Origin: Bolinopsis microptera
Taxonomy: Eukaryota > Ctenophora > Tentaculata > Lobata > Bolinopsidae
Direction: 5' to 3'
Assembly: GCF_026151205.1 (NCBI RefSeq)
Contig: NC_087079.1
Coordinates: 2,701,730-2,761,729 of the forward strand
Length of the DNA: 60,000 nt
The notes beneath the pieces were generated by a model. The model had not been told where the DNA came from. It did no database searches and was given only the letters and a program-made list of their open reading frames with translations. How positions within the stretch are numbered: position 1 is the first letter of the stretch; each line of letters starts with the position of its first letter. The position numbers and the translations under genes are program-made. This document shows, piece after piece, positions 1 to 13,100 of the stretch.

Positions 1-43
1 GGGAGCAGATAAAACCACCAGGAAATAAAGGCAACAAGCAGAA

Positions 44-88
44 CTAATGACATCGCCTCAGCTGCTCCAGGTCTCTCTCTCTCTCCCT
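44..88 (-). CDS. possible terminal exon of the left-edge minus-strand gene
   Basis: On the minus strand an AG acceptor (CTACTAAG) is followed by 14 codons and a TAG stop. The peptide is Arg/Glu-rich, then LEQLRRCH. Phase 0 matches the phase-0 end of the exon at 1156-1267. Part of it is a (GA)n microsatellite, so it could be chance. Confidence 0.3.
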   Translation of the reverse strand, partial: RERERDLEQLRRCH

Positions 89-1003
89 CTTAGTAGGCAC
101 TATAAGGTGGCTTGTAGAGGCTCAGGGGTAGTACAATACAACTACACGCCCTACATATGTACAATTACTTGAATCCACCATGCTCTAACCATTACCACCC
201 ACTGAAAGCTGCCACAATGGCGCTGTTTGGCATTCGTACAGGCATTTGTTGTAGGGGTATCTTATGGTTATACAACCTAATCGTATAGTATAGTACGTAA
301 TAGTACGGTTACAATAAAATTATGCTGATCTAGTAGACTGTATGACTTTTAGTATTGGCAATCGGTTATACTGAGAACTTAGGCTGTTCATCATGATAAT
401 GAGCGATTTATTTTGTAGAATTAAGACTGGTACGGATTGTCTGAGTATGGCTAAGTTAACCGTTAACGATTAGAGAATTAGGAAAATAAGTAATGAGTCC
501 AGCAAGAATATGGAAATTAAAGGTAACCAGACATGAACTATTTGTTGCGTTCACAAAATATTGCCAAATTAAACAGATTATAAAGAGTAAGATAAAAACA
601 GAAAAAAGTAAAGGGATAACAAAAATATCAATCATTTCTATCCAGGATAACAAAATAGTATTTACAGATTTAGAACAACAATGTGAGAACGCTAAAGTAA
701 GATGAGTTCTAACAAATCAAAGGCAGTTAGAAACTAGTGATGAGGCTTTTAAAATAAAGACACACAGCCTTATTCATAAACAAGCATGCAAGTAACATGT
801 ACATGCCTGCTACCTTCAAACAGAATGTGAAGGATCTGGGTAATACAAGGTGAAGAGACTAAGAGATAAGATATCCAGGCTTCAGGCGTCACTCAAGCAT
901 ACATGTACTTAACCTCACTCAGATAGACACAAACAAACACAAACATGCACAGGAAGACAGATAAACATACAAAAACAAAAACAGACAAAAAAGACAGAAA
1001 AAA

Positions 1004-1152
<149 letters not shown>

Positions 1153-1155
1153 CAC

Positions 1156-1267
1156 TGTGAAAGTGATAGAGACGTCCCTCATACAGCGGCGAGGCTTGTA
1201 CCTGGTATCGTATCTCTGACCGTGTGAGAGTCTCTTGCTTCTGTAGACAGGAGAGGCTCGAGGGGAC
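1156..1267 (-). CDS. internal exon, unidentified Arg/Ser-rich protein
   Basis: Minus-strand exon with acceptor GTTTGCCAG and donor ACA|GTGAGT. One base completes the split Arg codon left by the upstream exon (1908-2147); 37 codons follow and it ends in phase 0. The residues are basic and Ser-rich (SPRASPVYRSKRLSHGQRY, then RYKPRRCMRD). Exact phase agreement with two neighbouring exons is the main support. No family recognised. Confidence 0.6.
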
Positions 1268-1907
1268 CTGGCAAACATGATGATAATACCTTTAAATAAA
1301 CTGTATTCCAACTCGGGTATTAAAGACGAACTTGCTTGAACGTCAATGCTTTATAAAAGAGTTTTCATGAGTTTGGGATTTTGTCAACGCTTTTAAATAA
1401 TTTTGTTACTATTAAACGGTATTTAAATTTTTACTTTGATAACATTTGTCGTCGCTCGATATATTTAAGGTTTTAAATATCTAACAAGACTGGCAAATAG
1501 CCATGTAGAGCAGGTCTCCTTGATATCACGATATTTTCTTAAACGGCGTTTATCTTATAAGAGACTTTGCTTCAAAGTTTGATAACATTGATTGCGCGGT
1601 TTTACAAAATGAAAGCTTCACTGACAAAGTACCTAACATATTATAATCTGCCAGGAACTATAAAATTGTCATATGAATTTGCCCTCCAAGATTGAAGATC
1701 GCTGAAAAGCAACCCATATCCTCATATTATTAAAGTGTATATTACAAGCGCATACTAGCCAGGTACAGGTAAGCACTAAGTAGGTATGATGTTAGGTGCC
1801 GACATTATCTAACAGCACTAGAACAGTTTCCCCCGCATAAATAATCCCCAGATTTATAATAAGTTAAACATTAACTGTCCAACCCAAATAACCCCCTCCC
1901 CCCTCAC

Positions 1908-2147
1908 CTGCCACATTCCGAGAGGGACCTAGCTCTGGTGTTTCCACAAGAAGGATCTGCTAGATTGTGCCGGCCGGGAGAGTCTGGGAGACTGAGCCTA
2001 GAAGTGGGACTATCCACAACGTTTAGTCTGGAGCTCGGTGATTCCGGGAGGTTGAACTGTGGCGAGGTGGTGTCCAGGTGGTGGTTTTTTATGCTCGGAG
2101 AGTCGGAGTCGGAGTTAACTGGGTCTTGCTGCCTCCTCTGAGAAATC
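1908..2147 (-). CDS. internal exon, Ser/Pro-rich segment of unidentified protein
   Basis: 240-nt minus-strand exon between acceptor ATGATTTCAG and strong donor GGCAG|GTGAGG. It starts by completing a Gly codon from the exon at 2254-2322 and ends in phase 2, matching the exon at 1156-1267. The protein has repeated Ser-Pro motifs (DSPS, TTSPQ, PESPS, DSPTS, PDSPG), typical of a disordered, probably phosphorylated tail. It follows a predicted helical segment, so this may be the cytoplasmic C-terminus of a larger protein. That reading is inference. Confidence 0.65.
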
Positions 2148-2253
2148 CTGAAATCATTGTGGATCAATTAATTAGATGAACCAAAAACACGTGATATATT
2201 GAAATTAAATAAATATATTAACTTGATTAAATTAATCCCTATGAAGCACTTAC

Positions 2254-2322
2254 CCAAGTGAGTATATTTGTTGTTCAAGTCGTTCAAAGCGCTTTTGTTG
2301 GGAGCAGTTCACTTGTTCGTTT
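2254..2322 (-). CDS. internal exon, helical segment of the same unidentified protein
   Basis: 69-nt minus-strand exon with acceptor TTTTCAG and donor GG|GTAAGT. In phase it encodes NEQVNCSQQKRFERLEQQIY and then SLG, a charged, Gln-rich, probably coiled-coil helix. It is separated from the next exon by a 106-nt intron of compatible phase. Upstream exons were not found with confidence. Confidence 0.55.
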
Positions 2323-3275
2323 CTGAAAACGAATTGAAAATAATAATAACAAGAATAACAAGGCAATTTTAAATTTACATTTCAAATCAAGGCACTGTTA
2401 ATTAAATTCATCAGACGAAATGTTCCAATAGATAACAGTTGTCCGCGCCATGATAATTAATGCCTTTCATTCATACAAGTGAAAACAAATTCTTCTTGTA
2501 GTGCATCCTGGGTTTGGACAGGATATGCCCGCTTAAAATATTTCCATCACGTTACATTACATTATTCTCAAAAAATGTAATAGATTTGTAGTGTTGTATT
2601 TGTTTAAAACATAAAATGTTATATTTTATGAATGATGAGCGAGGCTGTGACCCTTCATTAATGGGCCTTTGAATAAGGCCTTGTATAGACTATAGTGCAA
2701 GGTGGGTGTCATTAAGACTAGATTTCACCCACTCGTCTCATACAAGTCGGTAATTACACTATAATCATACATCAGTTCACAGCTCCGAGAGAATACGCGA
2801 GGAAATTATACGGATGTTATTATTGCACCGAGGGTATGAAGTTGATAGAATATTAATAAATATGGCAAACTGATTTCCGATTATCACCTGCATATTGGGT
2901 TCTAATTATCTGTTGTTCGACCACCTGCACCTCCGAGTGCCCAACTTTCTAACCCTCTACATCTCTTCTTAGAGATGATTAATTTCAGCGAGAACTAAAT
3001 CTTATCCAAACTTTTAGCTCGGTTTGCTACGGTTTTCCATTTTCAATTATTCAGTTCAACTCAAGTTCAGTTCTTTAATCGTGTCCAGCTGTCTCCTTCA
3101 ACCTTATTTTTTGATAGTTCTCAGCGGATTTGTTCGCTATTAGCTGTGGCGTTACTAATCTGCAGAAACTTTAAGGACCCAGCGTGCCCAACTGGCGATT
3201 ACATTTTTGTGTATAGTCATAAAGTTATCTGTATTTAATAAATACCGATGAAAAATTCTAAATTTAGGGTTGACC

Positions 3276-3425
3276 GAGATGTGCCCGAGATGTGCCCGAG
3301 ATGTGCCGAGGTGTGCCTCAGGTGGTTCTGCCCGAGGTGTGCCCGAGGTGTGCTTTGTGCCCCAGGTGTCTCCCAGGTGTGCCCGAGGTGTGCCCGAGTT
3401 TGTGCCCCAGGTGTGCCCCAGATGC
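3276..3425. repeat. degenerate 11-12 bp minisatellite
   Basis: Imperfect tandem copies of GATGTGCCCGA / GGTGTGCCCGA with some CCCAGGTGTG variants. Open frames on both strands come from the repeat. Confidence 0.85.
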
Positions 3426-5099
3426 GCATCGGCAGATTACCGAGTTACCTTCTCTTTTATTAAGAGTTTGTAATTTCGTCTGATCAAAAGCAGCTAATGG
3501 TCTATGCTAATAATCATAAGTTATAGATATTCATTCTATGTTGTAGCTGAGACGCAGAGTTAGTATCCTCTAGACTCTAGACCAGTAACATCCTGCAAAA
3601 AATTAGATCAAGACCAAACAACGTAAGCATGCACTGATATGTAATTATAAGACATAATCGTTGTCCATTAGATGCCATTTATTTGCAGAAAATTTCCTAT
3701 TTGCATGGAATTGGAGTTGAACTGATCCCGAACAATATTATATAATAATAATAATAAATATATATATATACTATTGGCAACCTATTTAATTGAACTTGAC
3801 GTCAGTATGTTTGACAACAAAACCACAGCCTTCCGCTTTGTTCTATAGTTAGATCCGATCGCTGCACTTTTAGGAAATATTGAGATTAATTATACATATG
3901 AATTAGGAAACATTTTTCTGGACATCGTTCGATAATGATTGGCCTCGACATGGCTTACAGTTATTAATTGCAGCTGCAGTGCTGTGCATTAATTCAGCTC
4001 TTGCAGAGTATGGTACGTCATTGTTATGTGGTACCGTGTTAAATTGATTATTTTTGTTGAGTGAAAAGCATTTGAATTAACATTGTCCATACATTCTTCT
4101 CTCCCTTTGCTTAAGATTTTTTAGAATGATTTTTGTTAGGTAATCATGCTGCTTAAATATCTTATCTTACGGCCAAATGATATTTATCCAGGACTATCCT
4201 GATTGAACAGGGAAAACAGTATATCGGTATTAGGTTTGGTTGATGATCGAATCTAAAAATGTAACGTTTATTAATTTCTTCCCGGTTAAGCATATGCCGC
4301 GGCCGTGAGTTAAAAACATAAATAACCACGTTTCATCAGGAGTAACTCATTGGTAATTATTCAAGTTTTATGACTAATAATTCCTCCAAAAACATGAGAC
4401 ATAAGACATGGAACGCGACTAATGATAATCTGATAACACAATGCGTTATTGGTACGTGTGATACTGAATCCCAGTTCCTATAATAGTTCACACTATGATG
4501 TATTGCAATTAATTCTTACTATATTGTATTGCAATTATAATGCCTGCTACATTGTTAGATTCTATCATCATCATCATACATATAACACTTAATGTTGTTG
4601 AGATCATTGGGGCATCACAATAAAGGAAATGGCTCGCGGACACTTTTGCTTCTTTGTTACTTCACTGCACTACTGACCAATATTTTGTCACGGGTTTTAA
4701 TTGAATATTTATTAAATGGATCGTATGAAGCAGATGTTTCCCTACTTCATATTTGTGGGTCATCCGTTGGCGACTAGTTTGGATATTTGTCCTGCGGTCT
4801 GGCGTCTATTTCTAATTAAATATCTTGTTTTCAAATAAAGGCGCGTTTTGTTCAATCTCAGTAATAATGCGATCTTTTGTTAACTTTATTAGACCGTAAG
4901 TTGTTATCGTGCTTTACTTATTGCGGATTAATGCCGGTAACTTAAGTCATTATTATATGAGCCTTTATCGTCAGCATGCTATTTAAAGTTGCAGGTTCAT
5001 AACATCGCCCAATCAACGACATTGCTATTTGCACTTACAAAGTTTAATTATGAGCAAACTTCAGTAAAATTAAACCAACTTGTTATGCTATAAGCACTT

Positions 5100-5275
5100 T
5101 ATAGAGCAATTAAACGACTATATACCCCTCGGAAATATCAATAAACTATTTACAATAGCGTACTCAATTAATCCGTTTAAATGCTTGTAGATTACTCTAT
5201 AACAATTAAACGACTACATAACCCCGTTATTTATAGAGTGGTACTCTATTACTGTGTTCAAATGCTTGTAGATGA
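5100..5275. repeat. local imperfect direct duplication
   Basis: Two adjacent copies share AATTAAACGACTA followed by TACCCC/AACCCC, and later AAATGCTTGTAGAT. Copy 1 spans about 5100-5195 and copy 2 about 5196-5275. No coding potential seen. Confidence 0.7.
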
Positions 5276-5423
5276 TTTTAATCCAGTGTTGATCCTATGT
5301 TGATGTTTATCTATAGTTTGTTCTGATCGGCAGAGTCATGACTGGAGTCAATTTAGCAGATTAATTTAAGACTACAATCAAGCTTGGCTAATGAGGTTTT
5401 CAGTGTGGTGCCACTGATTAAGT

Positions 5424-5515
5424 ATAAATTACTAGAAACCTGCTAGCCGAAAGCTTTATTCGAGGAAATTTTAAAAATCAGTTTTGTTTTTCTCTTCAGA
5501 CTTTATCATTTAGCA
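5424..5515. repeat. dispersed repeat copy (related to 42685-42780)
   Basis: Shares TTACTAGAAACC, CGAAAGCTTT and CGAGGAAATTTTAA in the same order with 42685-42780 inside the 1.4-kb G-run-bounded element. This suggests a small mobile or satellite-like family. Confidence 0.6.
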
Positions 5516-6747
5516 CACAACCATGATCCTCCTGTATGTCTTTTGTCTCTACTGTCATCTGCACAGATCTTCCTAGCTAAACCCTCTCGTTCTCCTCACA
5601 TCATGTCTCGTTTTTAAGAGTCCACTCACCTCGGTCCCAACTCCTTCAGACTTATACAGTCATTATAACTGATCAACTTAATACCCCGTCAACAGATTAA
5701 GTAACTTGTAATACGATGTCTACCCCACCCTCAAATAGATAAATAGTGGTGAGTGTTAATGATCATATTAGGCATAAAACTGCATAGTTATACAGAATCG
5801 CATAGTCATGTCAAAGGACTTTCAGATTTGGGAGTTATATAACTGAGATGATTTACTGAAATAACCTCTTTAATAGTACGGGGTGGCGAAGTGATTGACA
5901 AAACTGTTAAGTATCTGGGAATAAGCCGCATTCCAAGCGATATCTTCGCCGGTGTCCTGCATTGATGTGATAACTAAGGATTTAGGCATTAAATGATAAA
6001 GGAAGTTTCAAGGTATATTCCTTATATAGTACATTCGGAGAAACCTTTGGTAGTACTCAATTGGCTCATGACCATTGGCAATAGTGATAAGGAAGCGAAA
6101 CTATCTCTCAACCGTAGCTGAGTTTGAATAATTATATCTTAATATGCATAGATGGGTCATGAATCATTATGCAACTCAATGGGAGTTCCAATTTACTTAT
6201 ACATCTTAAAATTGACAAGTTTTTCCACTAATTGTATAATGATTTGATGGAATCATAATGCCGTGAGATAAAACACTTGGCAGACATTTTAAATTAAGAT
6301 AACTCTTTGAAAAAAAAACGCTTGTAAGACGTTTAAAACAACTAAACGTCAACACCTCCTTTGTTCTGGAAATTGGCCGATTTTTGGACCGGGTTAGACA
6401 ATAAAAGTCTTACAAACTGTTGCAAATTATCTCATTAACTTATTCGCAATGACCGCAACTATCACGCTTTTTTAATGGGAAAAGTAAATTATGAAATTTA
6501 AATGTAGTGTGACATTTAACGCCAATAGTTATTTCTGCGATGCGCTGATACGGCTTCCGTGACGGCATAGCTCTGAAACAGTTAGAAAAATTCCTTGGTT
6601 CTATAATAGCTATCATACTTTCGATTCATTTTCTACCAGCGCACGTAATCTATTTGTGATAAAAACGCTTGGTTGAATTTTTGATATTCAGTTTATACCC
6701 TAGATATATTGTCTAAGGGAACCGCCTAGTTATGATGAGTAACTGAG

Positions 6748-7169
6748 ATGATGACCAACATTAGAGACGATTCAAACATGTCAGCGAACGGACCTCCACG
6801 CACCATCAGTTTTACCATCAATATTCTTCATCTATTCTTCACTCTGAACATCCTAATTTTTACTGGCAGCACTTACGAAGATGTCAACACAGACTTAAAA
6901 CACTCTTACAAATTTTATAACACCAACAATGATCGATTATCTGCAGACAATAACGAAGTTGAAAAATCAGAAAATTTTAACAATTTCAAGATGGGAAACG
7001 CATCAGAAAACTATAAAAGAAACATTGTCTTCTCGTCCATTGAGATATCAGAGATCGAGAATATAGCAAAGTTGATGTCAGTTCAGCTCAACGGACAGTT
7101 TGAGGACAGAACTAGGTATTCTAGTCTCTCAGAGGAAATTATGAGCATACCTTTTGATATAACTACCGG
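6748..7169 (+). CDS. CACNA2D-like: alpha2-delta exon 1 (start codon, signal peptide)
   Basis: Residues 1-140. It contains Met-Met at the start and a third Met at residue 11. The hydrophobic stretch ISFTINILHLFFTLNILIF serves as signal peptide. Donor CCGG|GTAAGT, phase 2. There is no obvious 5' UTR intron or promoter. Confidence 0.85.
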
Positions 7170-10100
7170 GTAAGTTTCAGTTTAACTCCATATTGTGGAT
7201 CATCGTTAATCTCTGATCAAACAAAGTTATATTATCTAATTATAACTTTGTTTACATCATGATTGATCTTCAATTTAAATGACATATAACTTATTATCTC
7301 TGATGCTCTTGATGCCGTACAGCCGTAAGGCCTCAATAAATAAGCTCTGAAATAGACTTGAACAACATCTGTCACCATTTGCGGTAAATGGTTCATTTAT
7401 TAAATTAACACCAATTTAAAATTATTTCATACCAATACGTGCCAATTATTCTCCAGGGAAGAAACACTGTCAATGGTCCAAGAGCACGTGGAAAAGACAC
7501 TGGCTCAGTCCCGGAAAATGTTGATCAGTGTACGGAAACAAGCTCAAGATGCTTTCGAGATGTTCACACGGGACGACGTGCAGGGTTTCGACTTCGTCAA
7601 CCAGTTCTCTAATGTTTCCGCTACAGGTTTTTGTCTTCGTCAACCAGTTCTCTAATGTTTCCGCTACAGGTTTTTGTCTTCGTCAACCAGTTCTCTAATG
7701 TTTCCGCTACAGGTTTTTGTCTTCGTCAACCAGTTCTCTAATGTTTCCGCTACAGGTTTTTGTCTTCGTCAACCAGTTCTCTAATGTTTCCGCTACAGGT
7801 TTTTGTCTTCGTCAACCAGTTCTCTAATGTTTCCGCTACAGGTTTTTGTCTTCGTCAACCAGTTCTCTAATGTTTCCGCTACAGGTTTTTGTCTTCGTCA
7901 ACCAGTTCTCTAATGTTTCCGCTACAGGTTTTTGTCTTCGTCAACCAGTTCTCTAATGTTTCCGCTACAGGTGTTTGTCTTCGTCAACCAGTTCTCTAAT
8001 GTTTCTGCTACAGGTTTTTGTCTTCGTCAACCAGTTCTCTACAGGTGTCAACCAGTTCTCTAATGTTTCCGCTACAGGTTTTTGTCTTCGTCAACCAGTT
8101 CTCTAATAACGTTTCCGCTACAGGTTTTTGTCTTCGTCAACCAGTTCTCTAACGTTTCCGCTACAGGTTTTTGTCTTCGTCAACCAGTTCTCTAACGTTT
8201 CCGCTACAGGTTTTTGTCTTCGTCAACTAGTTCTTTAACGTTTCTGCTACAGGTTTTTGTCTTCGTCAAACAGTTCTCTAACGTTTCCGCTACAGATTTT
8301 TGTCTTCGTCAACCAGTTCTCTAACGTTTCCGCTACAGGTTTTTGTCTTCGTCAACCAGTTCTCTAACGTTTCCGCTACAGGTTTTAGTCCCTCAAGTAC
8401 AAAGATTTGTTTTCGCTACAGGTTTTTATTTGAAGAACAAGCTGATTATACAAATGCAATTCTGGTGGAAACGTTTTTATCCATCGTTTAAAAGAAAAAA
8501 GAAATTCCCCGTCTTAACAGAAACCCTCCAGGTCAACAACCACTGGTATACCACCCTGACCACAGGTTCGAAATCCCTGTTAACCTTCAAAACTCCTCGG
8601 TAACTCTGCCTCTGGAGGTATATTACAACTGGACTGAAGTTAGAAGAACGATACAGGTAATTTTGGTTAATTTAAGGATTAGGAAACGTAACAGAATAAA
8701 CCCCCCCCCCCTCGATCACTTGCTATCTAACTGATATTATGTCTTAAAACAAATTATTCTGATTGCAAGCGCCATTTTTAATGAGAGTGGAACTAGCTTG
8801 TACAGGCCCAACGTGACATTTTAAACTGTCAAGGGCCAGTCAAGCATCAAAATGTTTGATCATTTTACCAATGCATGCAATCCCCATCCACCTGCTGATA
8901 TTCAAATAGGTTTTATAAGTGAAGATTGCAATTTACCCGATCTGTTACCAAGCCAACCAATCCGATCCCTATATTGATATTCTAGAGAAGTGAAGATTAT
9001 AGAAGTTAGGTGATTTAGAGCGTAGTGATACTTCATAAACTTGCGAGGGGTACGTTGGTCAATCATCAGAACACTTAAACACTCATCAAATTTAGTCTCT
9101 TACCCACTCGACCATTCCTCACAAATATTTTATTAAATTTCGGGAGAAATGAAGATGATAATAATTTATACAATAATTTATCAGATTTGCTCTTTCAGTG
9201 GACAAGTAAACTTGACGAAGTGTTCAAGAAGAACCAACGAGGCTCCTCAGCAGGGTATTTCCAGCACTTCAGGTATACATACCTCAGCAAATAGCATATG
9301 CTTCATACTGTGATATTTCTAGTATATTTCTAGTATACTGCAGGAATACCTCAGTGCATTTAATATAGAGAATTTAATATAGAATTGGGGTTTGAGTTTT
9401 GAGCGCATGAAATATACTAAGTATATTTGGTTTATCATACATAAGAAAGAGATGTTTGAGCTAAAAATAAGAAAATGTCTTAGAAGTTGAGTTATTTACG
9501 TGAATTCCATTCACGGATTTCTCAATAATTACTGGTAAACTCAGACTTGTATGTTTCGTTTATTGCTCTCTTGAGTTGGTTGAAATTGATCACGTTACCA
9601 ACTTTGTCAGTACGCCGGAGGGAGTGATGAGATCTTACCCCAATGTCTACACCCCTCGGGATGAGTCCTGGACCTTCTATGACCCTCGTCAGCGAACTTG
9701 GTCAGTCCAAAATACTTTTTACCTTTTTCCAAATATAATTCGAATTTTCAGTGTGGTACCAGCTGTTTGATTGTACATCGGCGTACTTGAAGGATTAATA
9801 AATGTTGAATGTGGATGCTGGTGGGGAGGTGAACTAATTTTAGCACGTGTCACGGTGTCAGTGATTCTGGTATTTTATTGGTTAATGCTGGAAGCTGTCA
9901 TGTGTTATCAAAATATGGTCCACCAACTTCCTATGGCTATACCCATTAGTATCGCCTGGTATCGGTTCCCATAATATGTAACCTTACTCTTTGCTGCAAT
10001 TCAGTGACCGCTATTTTTATCAGCGCCACTGAATCTGTTTTAAAACTTATAAAAGAATGGCGATGAAATAGATTTCTGCGCTCAGTCAACAACAAATAAA

Positions 10101-13100
10101 CTATTAAGACCGAAAGCAGAATGTATAAATAAAAGCATTCCTCTATATTATCTGGACTTAAAAGCCCGATAAGTATTCAGCACTAATGCTTATTCTACAA
10201 AATGAGTCCATTTACCATTTTCTTTTTACATTTCTCAAGCCGCAATAAAATTAATCCCAAAGTTAAATTTAGAGTGAAAACATATTATGTATATATCGTT
10301 TCATTTTACGGGAATAGATAAAATTTATCGCAGAAAAAAGATTCGAAATTCATCTTGAGTTTGCTCAAAAGAACACGATCACGGAAGATGAGTCCATGTA
10401 CATATTCGCTGTCTGTTGGTGTCCTTGTTAATTGACCAGCATGCCCTGACTTCTTGTCTGCAGTCAGGTCTTGTTTGTCCTTATTCAGTTATATTCAACA
10501 CGTAAGTACTCATCAATCTTCCCCATTAAGATGACCGAAAATTGATAAGGAATAAATACTATAGATGTCTCAGATAGTGATTCTATAGAATTCTGGAGCT
10601 CACAAATTCTGTAGAACTTGTTTCTTTATATAGCACAAAAAACAAATTTCAGATAACCGTAGAGAATGTAGCAGTAGAAGAACAAAGATTTTGGGGGTCG
10701 TGGATAAGAACGCAGAGACTCTAAATTTGGGATTCATAAAACATTTAGGCGATCTCGCGTATATTAGAAGAAACTTATAACGATAGAAACCGTATTGTGA
10801 CCTTGCGCGTTCTTATCTTGATAAATATGTAGCGGGGATCACGGTTTCTATTTCTAGAAATAATTAAATCGGATAGTTTTAATATTATGAGAATAGTACC
10901 AACTTTTCTATACGAACCACTCTCCAAACATATAGATGTACCACAGAAAAAAGGCATATCCTGCTAGTATACTTACGTACCAAATAGTTTGTATTCTACA
11001 GAAAGTATAATAAGTGATAACACTGTTATCTAAACCTAATCCTTAAATAAAAATCCTTTACAAATTCCTTAAATACTTCTTTTATTCTAAGAAATATACC
11101 CCTTATATTCTAAGAAAAAGCTCTTCAATAAAACCCTTGAAAAGTATGATAAAAATGTAAAATATTACAAATACAGTACAGGCAGCATGGAGATTAGAGC
11201 CTAAGAGTATAGTACATATTTTTAGTGGATTAATTAACTTAGTTACTTTAGTTCACTTAGTTAATTTAGTTAATTTAGTTAATTTGGTTAATTTAGCTCC
11301 CTTAGATAATTTAGTTAATTTGCAGGTACAGTACAGGCAGTATGGAACCTAAAAGTATTGTATTTCTGGTGGATGGCAGTGGCAGTATTTACGGGGAATC
11401 TAACAGACTCCTTAAGGAAACTGTCAAGAACGTTCGTTATTTTTAAAAGAAGTATATTTTATTTTAGAGTATTTTTGCATAGATTACACAATAAGATTTG
11501 ATGGTAAATTGATCTTAATAGTTTAAATAGTAGTTTGGTAGTGATTCCGGGAAGTTTCTATTAAAGTACTGGATTCATTACACTTTAGGTGTTACACAGT
11601 CTGGTATCAGATCTTGATTATATCGACGTGGCTATGGTCAGAGAGAATTCGGTGAGGTAAGATTTTAAATGTTATTTTGGGTTCTAATTCTCATTCTACC
11701 ATTAAAGCATTTAAGACTTTGAATTCGGCCATACCTCAATTACTTACTTCGTTACTTCGTTGAGTTCATCCGTGGAGCCGGAAGGGTCATCAGATATCTG
11801 ACCACCTGGATGGCGAGTAGTCGACCAGTGAGTTTGACCAACTGCAGCTGTAGCCGGCGACCGGAGGGTTGTCCGGTATCAAAGCAAGAAAGTTCGACAA
11901 ACTACACTTAAACAATATCCTACTATATACAATATCCTAATATCCTACATATTTGAGTTTTCAATTAGATTTTAGGGTTTGGGTTATACTGTTATAGTTT
12001 GGGTTTAGATATCTAATGATCTCAGCAAGGATAGGGTTAGAGGTAAAAGTTAGGGGTTGTAAGATTAAGTTGGGAGAAAAAGTTCAAATTTAAACAGCAG
12101 GAGTTGTAACGTAATGTTAATGAAATGTAGATGAAATTTAAATGAAATGTAGATGAAATGTAGATGAAATGTAGATGAAAATGTAGATGAAATGTAGATG
12201 AAATATAGATGAAATGTAGATGAAATGTAGATGAAATAATGATGAAATATAAATGTAGATGAAATGTAGATTTAAATTTCCAACCTCAGCTCGATGGTAG
12301 ACTGTGCAGGTGAGAAACCCAGTCTGAGAAGGACAACCCAAGCTACTAAATCTTATCTCTCTCACAAGATTGAGAACGAGGAGTGGTAAGTACACTTAGT
12401 TAACTTAGTAGTTAGTATTAGAACTTTTTTCACAGAACTGTTAATTCTTTAATTTTCGTGCGTATCTCGAATGCTCCGGTCCTTATTATAGTGTATAGTG
12501 TTTTCTATAAGGTGTACCGTCAAGTCCCACAGATCGGCACAGACCGAAAAACCCACAGTTATGAATCATTGCATCAGCTCCTAAATCAGTCTAACAAATG
12601 TAAGAATGTTAAAACTGTAACCTCTTTATATATAACCGAGTAAGGTGGTTAGGCTACTGATGAGAAGCCTCATTAAAGTTTATCTGGGTTAGAAACGACA
12701 TCTGGGTCCCTACCATCGCACAAGATTATTCTCAATTTTCTTGTTGTGTTTTCCACAACTATACCTCTAGCTGCAACATCTCCTCAGGTACGGTCTATCT
12801 AATGTTACGGGAGGGTTCCAGTACGCGTTTGACCTTCTCCAGGAATACCAACATAACACGTGCCACAAACTTATTGTCCTGTTTACTGACTACACTAACG
12901 AGGTACTTACTTATTATTAAAAACTTTACTGACTACACCAACTAGGAACTCGTTATTTATAAAAAATTTTAAAACGTCAATGTTTACATTGCGGAAGTCC
13001 TGCACTGTGAAACTTGATAGCTAGGTGACATTTTTGTAAATATCCACCATCAATAACAAGCAAGACCTTTACTACACCTTTACTACACCTTTCTTTAAAA

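Larger units (their letters stand above)
2323..6747. other. stretch without a supported gene
   Basis: No reading frame here combines length, splice signals and protein-like composition. It holds a degenerate GTGCCCGAG-type minisatellite (3276-3425), short AT microsatellites (about 3740-3770), a local duplication (5100-5275) and a dispersed repeat copy (5424-5515). The upstream exons of the left minus-strand gene and the promoter of the alpha2-delta gene should lie here but are not visible. Confidence 0.6.

Noticed and set aside
456-653. Hydrophobic 65-codon minus ORF as a membrane protein
   Set aside because: AT-rich DNA readily yields Phe/Ile/Leu-rich frames; no splice partner or start context.
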